A stretch of 64,000 nucleotides of DNA. It comes from Palaemon carinicauda. Lineage: Eukaryota > Arthropoda > Malacostraca > Decapoda > Palaemonidae. Positions 45,047 through 56,235 of this stretch are shown here, in pieces. The notes under the pieces were generated by a model. The model did not search any database and was not told where the DNA came from. It worked only from the letters and a program-made list of their open reading frames with translations. The stretch's first letter is position 1. Every line of letters starts with the position of its first letter. The DNA is taken from the NCBI RefSeq assembly GCF_036898095.1, contig NC_090726.1:35951019-36015018 (forward strand), read 5' to 3'. A program made the translations under genes and the position numbers.

Positions 45047-47230
45047 AAAGAAAATAAACCGTAGATATAAATCCAATTTTTCTCCTACTGTATTTATTAA
45101 AGAAGTTACAAAGAAAATAAATGATGCTATCAACATTCCCTGTGATCAAGATGACCATCGTCAATTGGGAGCTAAGTGTGTTAACTCTCTTATGACCATT
45201 TATAATGAAGTGAGTAAAAGTGAATATGATACAATGTGCCCACCGTTGGAAAAGACTATAACTGTAAAAGACCAATCTCCTTGGTTTGATGGAGAGACTT
45301 TGGTGAAAAAGAGGAAAAAAAAAGATGAAAGAAAGTAGAATAGGTTAAAAACTGAAAGTTAGCCTACTTGGGTAGAATACAAAACTGCTGCGTGTCAATA
45401 TAACTACCTGCTAAGAAGGAAAAAAGTGAATACTATAAGAGAAAGATCCTCGAAGCAGCAACAGACAGAAATAAGTTATATCGTCTCCTGAATGGTATAA
45501 TGGGAAATGTAAAAGAAATGAAGCTACCTAATGGATACAGTGACCAGGAACTAGCAAATAATTTTCTAGTATTCTTTAAAAACAAAATTGAAAATATAAC
45601 CATGTCATTTGTAAATACTCAACATCAGATTAATGTTACACCAGGCACACAGACAAAATTAATACGAGTTAACAATATAACACAAGATGACATCACCAGA
45701 ATTATCAAGAGAGCAAAGAAAACAAACTGCGCGATCGATCCTATGCCAATATCTGAAGTAATTGGATAGAGAAACTTTTCTAGTCTAGCTGAAATAATAA
45801 TGAGAATAGCAAATGCAAGCATTGATGAATGTAAATTTCCCAAATCTGAGAAAATGGCTATGGTCACACCAGTTCTGAAAAATGCACTGGACTACCAGGA
45901 ATTAAGCTCGTATTTCAAATCTATCCTTTGTTTCAAAAGTGCTTGAATATGTAATTCTTGAACAACTAGTTAGTCACTTAGAAGTAATAGAAGCTTTGCC
46001 TGACGACCAATCTGCTTAGAGAAAACTAAACTCTACGGAGACAGCCATCTGCTCTGTTGTAAATGATATGCGGGAAATGATGGATGAAAATAAATGTGGT
46101 ATTTTAATATTGCTCGATTTCAGTGCTGCTTTTGATACAGTTGTGCATGAACTGCTACTAAATGATCTACGGTCCATCGTCGTTGAAGATCAAGCCTTCG
46201 AATTCCGAAAAAACTTCTTAGTTGGTAAAAATTAGTATGTACAAATTGGAATCTCTTATTCATCATATGAACCCTTAAACAGAGGGGTACCCCAGGGGAG
46301 TGTACGTGGCCCAATCTTATTCTGCATCTATACTACTGGTCTATCGAAAATACAACAAAGGCATGGCGTGAAGTTCAAACTATTTGCGGATGACACACAA
46401 TTTGACTTTTCCATAAATGATGTAGATGACACTACTGAAACTCTAAGCCGAATCCTTGATAGTGTTAGAGAATGGATGACATTTAAACAACTGAAATTAA
46501 ATGATAACTAAATTGAATTTATGGTGGTGGGTAAGAGAAACAGCGTGAGAAACTTGGGTGATATTCAAATGAATATAAATAATGATTCGGTGCCGATATC
46601 TAGTAAAGTTCGAGATATAGGTGTATTTCTTGAATGTAACCTGTCTCTAAATGCCCAAATATATAATGTAATAAAAACTGTGGGTTATCATCTTAGAAAT
46701 ATTGCGTTTATAAAAAAGTACCTGGACGAAAATTCTGTAAAGAAACTTGTGATAAACTGTGTTATTACGAGGATTGACTACAGCAACTCTATCTATTACA
46801 ATTTACCAAAAGTGCAACTTAAATTACAAAACATAATGAACAGAGGAGCACGACTGATAAAAGGTGTCCCACCTAGAGAAAGGATCACCCCTATACTAAC
46901 TGACTTACACTGGCTGTCGATTAAAGCGAGAATTGAATTTAATATATGTACAATAACCCACCGAGTTATCAGAACCGGTCGTCCAAAATACTTAGGAGAA
47001 TTGCTACATATTGCGCAGCCAACAAATCGTGTTGACATGAGAATAGTTACAGATGGCTTCAAACTGTTGGAACCTAGATATGTATCTACTTTAGGCTCCA
47101 GAGCATTTAATTATGCGGCCATGAAACATCCGAATGATTGAAGACATTAAAGCTTTCAAGAGGAAACTGAAGACTTATTTCATGAGTCGTATAACAGTGA
47201 CGATTTAACAGTAAATGAATAGTATGTCAT
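45047..47230 (+). pseudogene. LINE ORF2 copy 2, reverse transcriptase part
   Basis: Resumes after the insertion with text matching copy 1. Motifs: QDDITRIIKRAKKTNCAIDP, VILEQLVSHLEVIEAL, LNRGVPQGSV (46275), FKLFADDTQF (about 46375) with FADD intact, and a C-terminal frame at 46521-47141 containing IDYSNSIYYNLPKVQLKLQN and LHWLSIKARIEFNI. Several stops interrupt it (for example near 46240 and 46510). Confidence 0.8.
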
Positions 47231-47341
47231 ATGAAACGTTAAATACTCTGAACGAACAAGTTAAAATGACAGTGGAGGTCCTGAAGAGAGGGGTTCCCCT
47301 GCTGTATGGGACCGGAAAAGCAGCCATCAACGTAAGTAAGT

Positions 47342-47690
47342 ACTGTTAGTTCTTTATGCATGGTGCATAAGATTTTTCATAATTCTAACCATTCTTTGCA
47401 TTTGGATCTTCCTAGACTGTATCATCCTCCATGTAGTAATGCAGTTAGTCTCAAGAGTTTTGTCTTCTCCATCATACGGCACAATAATGCATAGTATTAT
47501 AGAAGTTTTATTGCAGCTGTGACCAAATTATGGAATGATCTTCCTAATCAGCCAGTTGGATCAGTGGAACTTCATAAGCTCAAACATGCAGTAAATGCTT
47601 TTTTTTGTTGAACAAGCTGACGAGTATGTCTTAAGAGTTTATATATGACAAATAGTTCATGGTTTAATGTTATTATGATCTTAAGATAGT
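47342..47690 (+). pseudogene. YADD-type LINE, fragment 2 of 3 (C-terminal RT and 3' UTR)
   Basis: Resumes TVSSLCMVHKIFHNSNHS, then RSFIAAVTKLWNDLPNQPVG and a decayed end, then 3' UTR. It is cut at 47690 by DIRS A3; the 3' UTR resumes after 56082. Confidence 0.75.
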
Positions 47691-48030
47691 TTTTTGGGCT
47701 CAGGCCATGTCTTCCTGATGGAAGTTCCTTCGTTAGTAGCTTCCTAGGTATATTGACTACAGTGATATATCCCAGAGAATTTACCAAAGGTATCCAGAAT
47801 TCTAACTCCTGGAGCAAATATCCCTTAAAAACTTTAGAAGGGATATCGCGTAATATTAGAGGATGTATTCTTGACACGTCGCATAGCTATCTACACTCCT
47901 AATAGCGTTTTCGCTTCGAGGGGAAAAGTGGCAAGAATTATAGGGGAGTCGTTAATAAGGCAACGCTCCTACTACTGTACTGCAAAAAGTGCGCCAATCC
48001 GCCACCGCGCGGCGCCACCTAATCATTCTT
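47691..48030 (+). repeat. A3 left inverted terminal repeat
   Basis: Starts TTTTTGGGCTCAGGCCATGTC and pairs with the right end through CCAGAATTCTAACTCCTGGAGC, GTTTTCGCTTCGAGGGGAAAAG and GCGCCACCTAATCATTCTT. About 340 bp. Confidence 0.9.
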
Positions 48031-50019
48031 TCTCTCATACCTTTGCTGACCAATGTTTATCCTGTGTTATCTCTCGCTATTTTGGAGTTATTTAGTCGCT
48101 ATGATGTCTTCACCAGCCTCATCTGCTTCTGGAAAGTTAAGTAATATCTTTGAATTGTGTAAATGTAAGCTCTTGCCAGTTTTACTCTTCGATTGAGATC
48201 ATAATTAATATAACAAGAGCTGTTGCCAGCCGGATGGCGTCATGGACGCGGTCGTTCTTTCTTGTACATTTCCTCTTCCAAGATAGTATACGAGAGAGTT
48301 TCGGTGAACGATTCTCCCTGCCCCTAGGCTACTAGCCTAGGGGCTTTAGTATACTTTCATACATGTCCCCAATTGCTCTTGTATTGTCTTTTAAGAGGAG
48401 ACTGACACCTCCTATACCTTTTAAGTCGATACTAATCTCCTGGTGAGATTTAAGAGCAATTCCCCCTCCCTCTGATTAGCCTAGGCTATCCTCGGTTAGC
48501 TTTGCCTTGAACTGAGTTCTGGCAAATCTTTACTGAGGTGTTCCGTTTCTTTCTCTTAACCACCGAGTCGGTTTTTGAGCTTAGAATGGGACATCAGAGT
48601 ATAATGTCTGTGTTTGGCAACCGTCTGTCTTGGTGAAATGATTTCCCAAGTCAGGTTAGGTTGCCTTTACAGGAGGCTAGACCTCCAAAGACCATACCTT
48701 GGAGGTTTTATTTAACAATTCCTCCTCCCATGGCCTAGCAGACAGTCCTGTGCTGGTAGATTTTAGGCCGAAGAAATGATTTCTTCCACTGCCTAAAATC
48801 TCTGGTAAGAGATTCTATTCTCTTGCGAGACTGCGTCCTGTGTGCCGCCTTCTCACTTAACTAACCCAACCTGGGGAATTGAATTTCCACTATGAGGTTA
48901 CCTTTATATGGGATCAGAATCGATCAGGTTATGTAGTGCCTTCGGGTATTACCTCACCTATAGGACCCTTGCCCCTTCCCCGCTGTCCCTTTTTTGTTGG
49001 CTGAGCCATCACACACCCTGGCCGTCATTCTACATTCGACCCTAACGGTAGTCTGAAGAATTGGCCTGAGGTACCCTGTCTGCTGCCGGCTGAGCCGGCT
49101 GCCGGCAGGGGCCTTCATCTTCCTTAGTGTTCTTCAGTCCTCCCTTGGACTGCCTTCCATATCCAATATGGATGGGATATGGTTGGGTGAAAGCCCGAAT
49201 ATAATTCCCCCTTCCATTTGAACCCTCATTCCGGATGTAGGCCGGCAAGGCTGAGCCTTTGCCTTCCTCCATCTTTTCTTTTTCTCTGCCTTTCCTTATC
49301 CTGGGCCGGCCGCCGGCAGCTAGTACCTGTCTGCCGGCAGTTAGCTCTGCCGCCACTTGCCGTGGGTGTCGCTAATCGACGACCCAATGGCAATAGGCAT
49401 ACTATGGCCGGGTGCCGGCAACTAAGTTGTCTGCCGGCGACCGGCCACCCAAAGTCTAGACATTCGCCGCCGGCTTCCGCCGGGTCCTACTTGATAGAGG
49501 GATCCTTCGGCTGCCGGCCGGCAGAGCCGCTGCCGGCGACCTACCGCCCATTATCCTGAAGACAGTACCTGCCTTCAATAGCCCAGAACATGTCAGCATA
49601 TGACGGCAGGCACGGCAGTACTGGCGGAATGCCGCCAGCAGTTAGTGCTGTAGCCCATACAATTTTTTCCAACCTACAAGGTGCTTCATGGGCAGCCTAT
49701 TGTGAGACCATCACATATAAGGGAGCAATTCTCTCTACCATTTAATGGTTAACAACTATTACTAAAATCCCTAATATTGAACCTAGAAGATAGTGTTAAG
49801 AGGACACTTTATATCAAAAGATATAATCTTCCCATAAATTCGTTAAGAATTTAGTATTCAATATTGAAGGAGGTCATAGCAATGGGCTGGACAGGAAACA
49901 CAAGTAGGTGTCTTTCCTATTTTCTAGCTTACTCTATCCTAAGCTAAATAATATTCAAGATATGTATGTTGAAATCTGAGAATTTCACCGAATACTTATA
50001 TGCTTTTCTTTCTTTACAG
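48031..50019 (+). other. A3 leader: start-like block, probable intron, CCGGC palindromes
   Basis: ATGATGTCTTCACCAGCCTC followed by GGAAAGTTAAGTAAT (48101-48145) has equivalents in A4 (58865) and A1 (minus, 12911) and may be a first exon plus donor. The acceptor TTTCTTTACAG ends at 50019 before Gag. The simple exon join does not keep phase, so exact splicing is unresolved. GCCGGC/CCGGC palindromes crowd 49080-49560. Confidence 0.55.
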
Positions 50020-51912
50020 GAGGAGCATCCCGAGTGCGGGAACAACTTCTGCAGGATCCGCAGTAAGAACTTCTGCGGCCATGATATGTGCAGGGCCCAT
50101 GCTCGCTGCGCAATCACCAAGGGGTCTCTCAAGTATTGGGGCCCACAGGTATGTACCGTTTGTGATAAACTGGTAAAAGAGGCTTTAGATGATCAAAAGT
50201 CTACAGTCAAGGGATGCAGCAAGGGAGACGCTGCGAAAATGGGTCAGAGGCCTTCAGAAGAACACCTCTGGTCCATACCTTCCTAATGAAAGAATGAGGG
50301 ACTGTCTTTTCCCTAGGCATCTTCGGATGCAATCGTTCCCCAGGCTCAACCTGAGATTCTCCTTGTCCAGATTCCAGTAGAATCTGATGTATCGGACGCC
50401 TTGAAGGGCATCCAATTGGAGGACATGTCGGTTGTCTCAGAGGAGACTGAGAATAATCTCCTGGTGGAAGAACTGGAACAGGAGGCTGACGTACCTCCTG
50501 AAGGCGAAACCAAGAAAGCCGAAACGATTTCGGTGTCATCAGCTATGATGGCTGAGCCAGTACCTTCGACTTCTTCTTCTGCCCCCCCCCCCCCCATTAG
50601 ACTCGATCACTAACACGTTGCACACGCTCTTGTCCATGGTCCAGGACATGCAAAAGAAATCGTCCGAGAAAAAAGCTTCCCTTCAGACGGAGATGCATCA
50701 GCTAGTGGCAACGCATTTAGCTCCAAAGAAGCTAAACATCAAGGATCTCCCCGCTTTCTCTGACGTCAATCCTTGGAGGTATGCAGAGCATATGCCGATG
50801 TCAGGGGGAAAGATCTCCCTCTCGGAGAAACTGGGCACTGTCCCAGTAGAGGAAATAGAGTTTTGGCCCAGCAAGGGGGCCTATCCGGAGTGCTATGTCC
50901 GTCTGAGGACGGAACCTGCGTCCAAAGAGGAGACAGAGCCGAAAGAGGTCATTGTTCTTGACCTCTCCAAGGCCCAGGCCTTATTTACCAACACCTTGAA
51001 GGAGAGGGCCTTCACTAGCTCCAAGGTGCCGGCTCTCAGCACTAAACACCCTTCCTTTATTGCTGACCCCTCTTGTGCCTTCCCCTTTATGGACAAAGGG
51101 TTTAAGGCAGCCTTAAAGGCGGTTGAGGCAGGAAAACCTTGTCCTACACTTGAGGAGTGTAGACCCTTTTCCCTCGCCTTTCCATCGGATGATGCAGACT
51201 GGAAGGATGTGCACAACACCTTCACAGTCGGGAAGCTGGAGGCAGACATTGCCGGACGACAGTTCGGCGAAGACCTCCCGAAGTTGTCAGACTTTCTCCT
51301 GCGCAGGGAGTAGGAGACAAAAGAACGTCTTGCCGCCTCTATGTCTCTGCGAACTGGGCTAGAGACAATGGCAAGCATTGCAGACACCCCAGACATGTAC
51401 ATGGTCTTCGCCAAGTCTCATTTGGCGATGGTCACCAAAGACCTGTACAATTTCATGCAGGGAGTTCGTGTTCGCCTCGGCTGCGGTGAGGCACGAACCA
51501 AGGAAGTTGATAGCCTTCAACATCTGGGGAAAAGACCTCTTCCCAAGTGAAGTGGTCAAAGAGGTCGTGGACAAAGCCGCAACGGAGAATAGGAATCTCC
51601 TCTCCAAGTGGGGCTTGTCCTCTAAAAGAAAGTCTTCCGCTGATGAGGGTCCCCAGCCGAAGAATAAGTCAAAACGACCAAGAGTGCCCTCTCGTCCGAA
51701 ACAACAACAACAGCCTCCCATGGCCACGGTGCCCCAGACAGTGGCACAACCAACCACCACCTTCCAGCTGGTGCCCCAATCTGTGGCGACCCAGTCGCCG
51801 GTGTCCACCCCAGTCTTTGAGAGGCAATCAACGACCTTTAGGCCAAAGTCTCAAGGTTCCTTTCGAGGATCCTCTAGACATGGCCAAGGAGGTAAATCCT
51901 CCAACGAGCACT
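50020..51912 (+). pseudogene. A3 Gag-like protein (frameshifted)
   Basis: After the acceptor the frame reads EEHPECGNNFCRIRSKNFCG, then HDMCRAHARC and CTVCDKL: a Cys/His-rich head. Next are GPYLPNERM, an acidic segment (50401-50613), a coiled stretch MVQDMQKKSSEKKASLQTEM, and the conserved core NPWRYAEHM...SEKLGTVPVEEIEFWPS (50618-51313), ending at a TAG where A4 has Gln (REQETKER). The tail (51378-51912) has a basic patch, QPKNKSKRPRVPSRPKQQQQ, and ends EH-stop. Frame changes occur near 50190, 50400 and at a 14-C run (50582-50595), and again after 51340. The end overlaps the RT frame. Confidence 0.78.
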
Positions 51913-53290
51913 GAAAGTGAGATGCTACCGGTAGGAGGGAGACTTCTCCTTTTCCGGGATCGTTGGACCTTCGATCCCTGGGCCCACAGCCTAATCAAGA
52001 ATGGACTAGGGTGGAGTTGGAATACAATTCCACCAAACTTCCCTCAGTTCTTCCAACACCCAACCCCCATATTGGAAGAATGTGTTCAGGAACTCTTGAA
52101 CAAGAGAGTTATAAGGAGGGCAAAGTCCATCAAATTCCAAGGAAGGCTATTTTGTGTTCCGAAGAAGGACTCGGAAAAGCTCAGAGTCACTCTGGACTTA
52201 TCACCACTCAACAAGTTCATAGTGAACTACAAGTTCAGAATGCTGATGCTTCAACACATAAGGACCTTTTTACCCAAACAGGCATACACAGTCTCCATAG
52301 ACATGACGGATGCATACTGGCACGTCCCAATCAACCGTCAAGTTTCCCCTTACCTAGTGTTCAAACTACAGAAAAGACAGTACGTTTTCAGAGCCATGCC
52401 CTTCGGTCTAAACATAGCTCCAAGGGTATTCACCAAGCTTGTAAATACAGTCATTCATCAACTACGCCTAAAGGGAATTCAGGTGGTAGCCTACCTGGAC
52501 GACAGGCTGGTGTGGGCAGCATCCAAGGAAGAGTGCATGCAAGCCTCCAAGGAAGTGATCCAGTTCCTGGAACACCTAGGATTCAAGATCAACTTGGGAA
52601 AGTCTCGACTATCTCCAGCTCAGAAGTTCCAGTGGCTGGGTGTCCACTGGAACGTACAGTCACACTGCCTTTCCATTCCATCAAAGAAGAGGAAAGAGAT
52701 AGCGGTATGTGTCAAGAGACTCCTTCAATCCGCCAGGATATCAAGAAGGCAACAGGAGAGTGTTGGGGTCCCTGCAGTTTGCCGCAGTGACAGATCCAGT
52801 ATTGAGACCGATACCAAATCGTCTGCGATCCCTATTCAAGCCATGGTCGGAGGCCAAGAACCTAAATAAGAAGGTACCCTTGCAACCGCCTCCACCATCA
52901 GTCACCGTTCACACGGATGTCTCAAAAGAGGGGTGGGGAGGTCACTCTCATCATAGGAAAGTCCAAGGAACCTGGTCTTCCCTCTTCAAACCCTTCCACA
53001 TCAACTTTCTGGAAGCCATGGCAGTTTTTCTCTCACTGAAGAAACTGAAACTTCGCTGCTCAATCCACATCAGACTGGTTCTAGACAGCGAGGTTGTAAT
53101 GAGATGCCTAAATCGACAGGGCTCGAGATCGCCTCAAATAAATCAAGTAATACTGGCCATCCTCCGACTAGCGGAGAAGAAGAGATGGCACTTGTCAGCA
53201 GTCCACCTTCAAAGGTTCCGCAATGTGATGCCGTACGCTCTATCCAGGGTCAACCCGATAGTCAGAATGGTCCCTAGACGCAAGATCATT
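51600..53290 (+). pseudogene. A3 reverse transcriptase / RNase H
   Basis: The RT frame is 51547-52869; domain text starts about 51960 (FDPWAHSLIKNGLGWSWN). Palm motifs: FCVPKKDSEKLRVTLDLSPL, YTVSIDMTDAYWHVP, FRAMPFGLNIAPRVFTKL, VVAYLDDRLVWAA with catalytic YLDD at 52492-52503. A one-base loss near 52757 shifts RNase H to another frame (52709-53437): HTDVSKEGWGGH, HINFLEAMAVFLSLKKL, IRLVLDSEVVMRCLNRQGSR, and NVMPYALSR where A4 has TADAISR, so the last acidic residue is lost. RT looks intact; RNase H does not. Confidence 0.88.
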
Positions 53291-54642
53291 CTCTTTCATC
53301 TTACGCAATGTCCCAGGACTGCAGATAGACCTCTTCGCAACGAGCGACAAGAAGCTACCCCGGTATGTAGCCCCGTACGAGGATCCTCTAGCGGAAGCGA
53401 CGGATGCAATGTCCATAGATTGGAACAGATGGTCTAAGATCTACCTGTTCCCTCCAACCAACCTTCTGCTGAAAGTCCTCGACAAACTGAGATCCTTTCA
53501 AGGGACAGCAACGATAGTGGCCCACAAGTGGCCCAACAGCGTTTGGTTCCCTCTAGTAACGGAACTACACCTGAAGCTGATCCCATTGCCAGATCCAGTT
53601 CTGACTCAACAAGTGCAGAAATTGACTGTCTCAGCTTCATCACAGAAAACCCGAAACCTTCATCATGATTTTCTCGCCTTAGCAGTCAAGAAAAGGTTCG
53701 GAATTTCTAGGGACAGTATTAACTTGTTAGAAGAATACAAGTCAAATTCAACAAGAAGACAATGTGAGTCTTCCTGGAAAAAATGGGTCGCCTTTGTCAA
53801 GGCGAAGAAACCTAAGGAGATTCCTTCGGATTTCTGTTTGTCCTTCTTCATCCATCTCCATGAACAAGGTTTAGCAGCCAATACGATTACTACGTGCAAA
53901 TTTGCCCTAGCCAGACGAGTGCTTTACGCCTTCCAGGTAGACTTCTCTAACGAAATCTTCAACAAGATTCCTAAAACCTGCGCTAAACTTCGGCCCGCAG
54001 CCCCTCCAAAGCCCATTTCATGGTCTTTGGATAAGGTTCTTCACTTAGCATCAACTCTGAACAAGGAAGATTGCTCTCTGAAAGACTTGACTCAAAAGGT
54101 GATATTCTTATTTGCACTAGCCTCAGGAGCCAGAGTTAGCGAAATAGTGGCCCTCTCGAGGGATGACGGCCACATTCATCACAGACTGCGGAGAACTGAA
54201 CCTTTTTCCGGACCCAACGTTTCTCGCCAAGAACGAGCTGCCCATTAAGAGGTGGGGTCCCTGGAGAATCTGCCCTCTGAAGGAAGAAGCATCCCTCTGC
54301 CCAGTGGAATGCCTAAAGGTCTATCTTCGTAGAACTTCAGCCTTTAAGGGAGGTCAGCTTTTCAGGGGAGAAACATCAGGTTCAACGTTATCCTTGAAAC
54401 AGATAAGGGCGAAAATCACCTATTTTATTCGCAGAGCAGATCCAGACAGTACACCCGCAGGTCATGATCCGAGGAAAGTTGCCTCGTCTCTGAATTTCTT
54501 TCAGACTATGTCGTTTGAAAGCCTTCGTGCTTATACTGGATGGAAGTCATCCAGAGTCTTTTTCAAACACTACGCGAAGCAACTACAGGAAATGAAACAT
54601 TATGTGTTGGCGGCAGGTAGTGTACTAAAACCTGCCGCTTGA
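53290..54642 (+). pseudogene. A3 tyrosine recombinase with preceding DIRS-specific segment
   Basis: The upstream block reads LQIDLFATSDKKLPRYVAP and WSKIYLFPPTNLLLKVLDKL, the segment called methyltransferase-like in DIRS elements. The recombinase frame (53409-54248) has SAM-like N-terminal helices, then LFALASGARVSEIVALSRDD with the first catalytic Arg at 54132-54134. One frameshift near 54160 moves to 54163-54642, which has GHDPRKVASSLNFF (H-x-x-R, 54463-54474), TGW (54541) and FFKHYAKQL with the nucleophile Tyr at 54571-54573. All catalytic residues are still encoded. It would recombine a circular cDNA into the genome at a short target. Confidence 0.88.
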
Positions 54643-55539
54643 TTTCTGCGAAAAACAAAGCACTATTTGGGACTTTTAGTGAAGGGTGTACATGATAGAC
54701 TCTTAAGGTATATCAGGTTGAGTGATGTGTCTAGTGATGACACTATAGACTGTTCTAACTACACAGGTGACATTAAGCATAATAGACTAACACAAGTGAC
54801 ATGCATACTTATATGCATAGTGTTCCTTGTAACAACAGAATACATAGTGAAATATCCATATTTCCCATTGAGTGGCTTGTATTTCCTTTTCAGGTGAAAC
54901 TTATTATATTTCTGTTATTACTAATTATGCTTTTATGCAGATTTGTTCAGCGTAAAATGTAATTGATTATTACAACCATGATTTCTATTTTTATTGTAAT
55001 AAACAATAGCAGGAATCTTTGCGTCTCATTTAGCCCCAAATATTCTAAAACTATGAATAAAAGTCAGAGCGTCTTTTGATCCTATCAATATTTAAGAAAA
55101 CATTGGGAACTAAGGTTATTACTGTTCCAAGGAAACAGGTAAGGACTGATTGTACTAAACTGTTTATCTTACTGAATTAAGGTTTCCTACATATATATAA
55201 ACCTGTCTGTATCTTTTAACAACCAGACTCGGGAGGTATCAGTAACCTACATAGATCAATGCCATCTAAGTACAAACTATGCTTTATGTACATGACGACA
55301 CTAATATACAAACTGTTTGCTAGATTGTTCCTCGAACTCACAATCCTCGGGTTTTTTTTCCTAGAGTCTACCCAGACTCTTCCCTGTAGGGGGCAGGAAG
55401 CACTGACATATTCCATGATCAGTTGAATGATACATAATGGTAACATCAAGTGTCTCTAGGTTCAGAGGACCAAAGGAAAATTTATCTCGAGATGAACGGC
55501 ACTATTGAAAATCCACAGATACATTAATGCTCTGGTAAA
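54643..55539 (+). other. A3 3' untranslated region
   Basis: Holds a short open frame (54667-54897) with a hydrophobic stretch CILICIVFLVTTEYIV; it is not seen to be conserved and is probably chance. Otherwise AT-rich. Confidence 0.4.
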
Positions 55540-55634
55540 CTTCCATCAGGATGACATGGCCTGAGCCCAAAAAACGGATTTTGAGCAAAGCGAAAAATCT
55601 ATTTTTGGGTGAGGTAGCCATGTCGTCCTGATGG
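55540..55634 (+). repeat. A3 internal complementary region (ICR)
   Basis: CTTCCATCAGGATGACATGGCCTGAGCCC is the reverse complement of the left end, directly followed by AAACGGATTTTGAGCAAAGCG...GGGTGAGGTAGCCATGTCGTCCTGATGG, the reverse complement of the outer right end (56010-56082). Joined ends in one 95-bp block: the DIRS circle-junction template. Confidence 0.92.
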
Positions 55635-55710
55635 ACCCACCCTCTTTTTGACAAAAGGATAATGAATCCCTCCCTATGGTACTGTATCTGTAACACCTAC
55701 AAAGCTACAA

Positions 55711-56082
55711 AGAATGATTAGGTGGCGCCGCGCAGTGGCGGATTGGCGCACTATTTGCAGTACAGTAGTAGGAGCGTTGCCTTATTAACGACTCCCCTAT
55801 AATTCTTGCCACTTTTCCCCTCGAAGCAAAAATGCTATTAGGGGTGCAGATAGCTATGCGACGTGTCAAGAATACGTCCTCTGATATTACGCGATGACCC
55901 TTCTAAAGTTGTTAAGGGATATTCGCTCCAGGAGTTAGAATTCTGGATACCTTTGGTAAATTCTCTGGGATATATCACTGTAGTCAAACATACCTAGGAG
56001 GCTACTAACGAAGGAACTTCCATCAGGAGGACATGGCTACCTCACCCAAAAATATATTTTTCGCTTCGCTCAAAATCCGTTT
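55711..56082 (+). repeat. A3 right inverted terminal repeat
   Basis: Inverse of the left repeat from AAGAATGATTAGGTGGCGCC to GGAACTTCCATCAGGAGGACATGG, plus a right-only extension ending TCGCTTCGCTCAAAATCCGTTT. Confidence 0.9.
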
Positions 56083-56235
56083 ATATTCCTTATTCATTAC
56101 TTTTCATATATATCGTTTAATTATGCCCTTACATTCCTCTCCTCACAGGGCTATTTTTCCCTGCCTTGGCCTTTGTTTTATAGCATTCTGCTTTTCCAAC
56201 TAGCATTGTAGCTTAGCTATTATTAATAATGATAA
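56083..56235 (+). repeat. YADD-type LINE, fragment 3 of 3 (3' end)
   Basis: TTACATTCCTCTCCTCACAGGGCTATTTTTCCCTG...CATTCTGCTTTTCCAACTAGCATTGTAGCTTAGC then a degraded ATTAATAATGATAAT tail. It continues fragment 2 beyond the DIRS insertion and has the same ending as repeats R1-R4. Confidence 0.75.

Larger units (their letters stand above)
40240..47341 (+). mobile_element. CR1-like LINE with PHD-finger ORF1, copy 2 (split by an RTE-like LINE)
   Basis: Same family as 3304-7590, opposite strand. It is inserted in the YADD LINE with a probable 5-bp duplication ACTGT (40235-40239 and 47342-47346) and ends in a GTAAGTAAG simple tail. Without the 2.87-kb internal insertion the element is about 4.2 kb. 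It retains the FADD catalytic box but has many stops. Confidence 0.82.
47691..56082 (+). mobile_element. DIRS-type retrotransposon, family A copy A3 (structurally complete)
   Basis: An 8.4-kb element inserted in the 3' UTR of the YADD LINE. It has a left inverted repeat (47691-48030), an intron-like leader, Gag, RT/RNase H, tyrosine recombinase, an internal complementary region and a right inverted repeat (55711-56082). It is the best-preserved copy in the window, but it has frameshifts in Gag, between RT and RNase H and in the recombinase. It has no integrase, protease or direct LTRs, as expected for DIRS. Confidence 0.9.

Noticed and set aside
47691..56082. LTR retrotransposon or endogenous retrovirus interpretation of the RT-bearing elements
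   Set aside because: The terminal repeats are inverted, there is an ICR, and a tyrosine recombinase replaces the integrase and protease; no envelope gene is seen.
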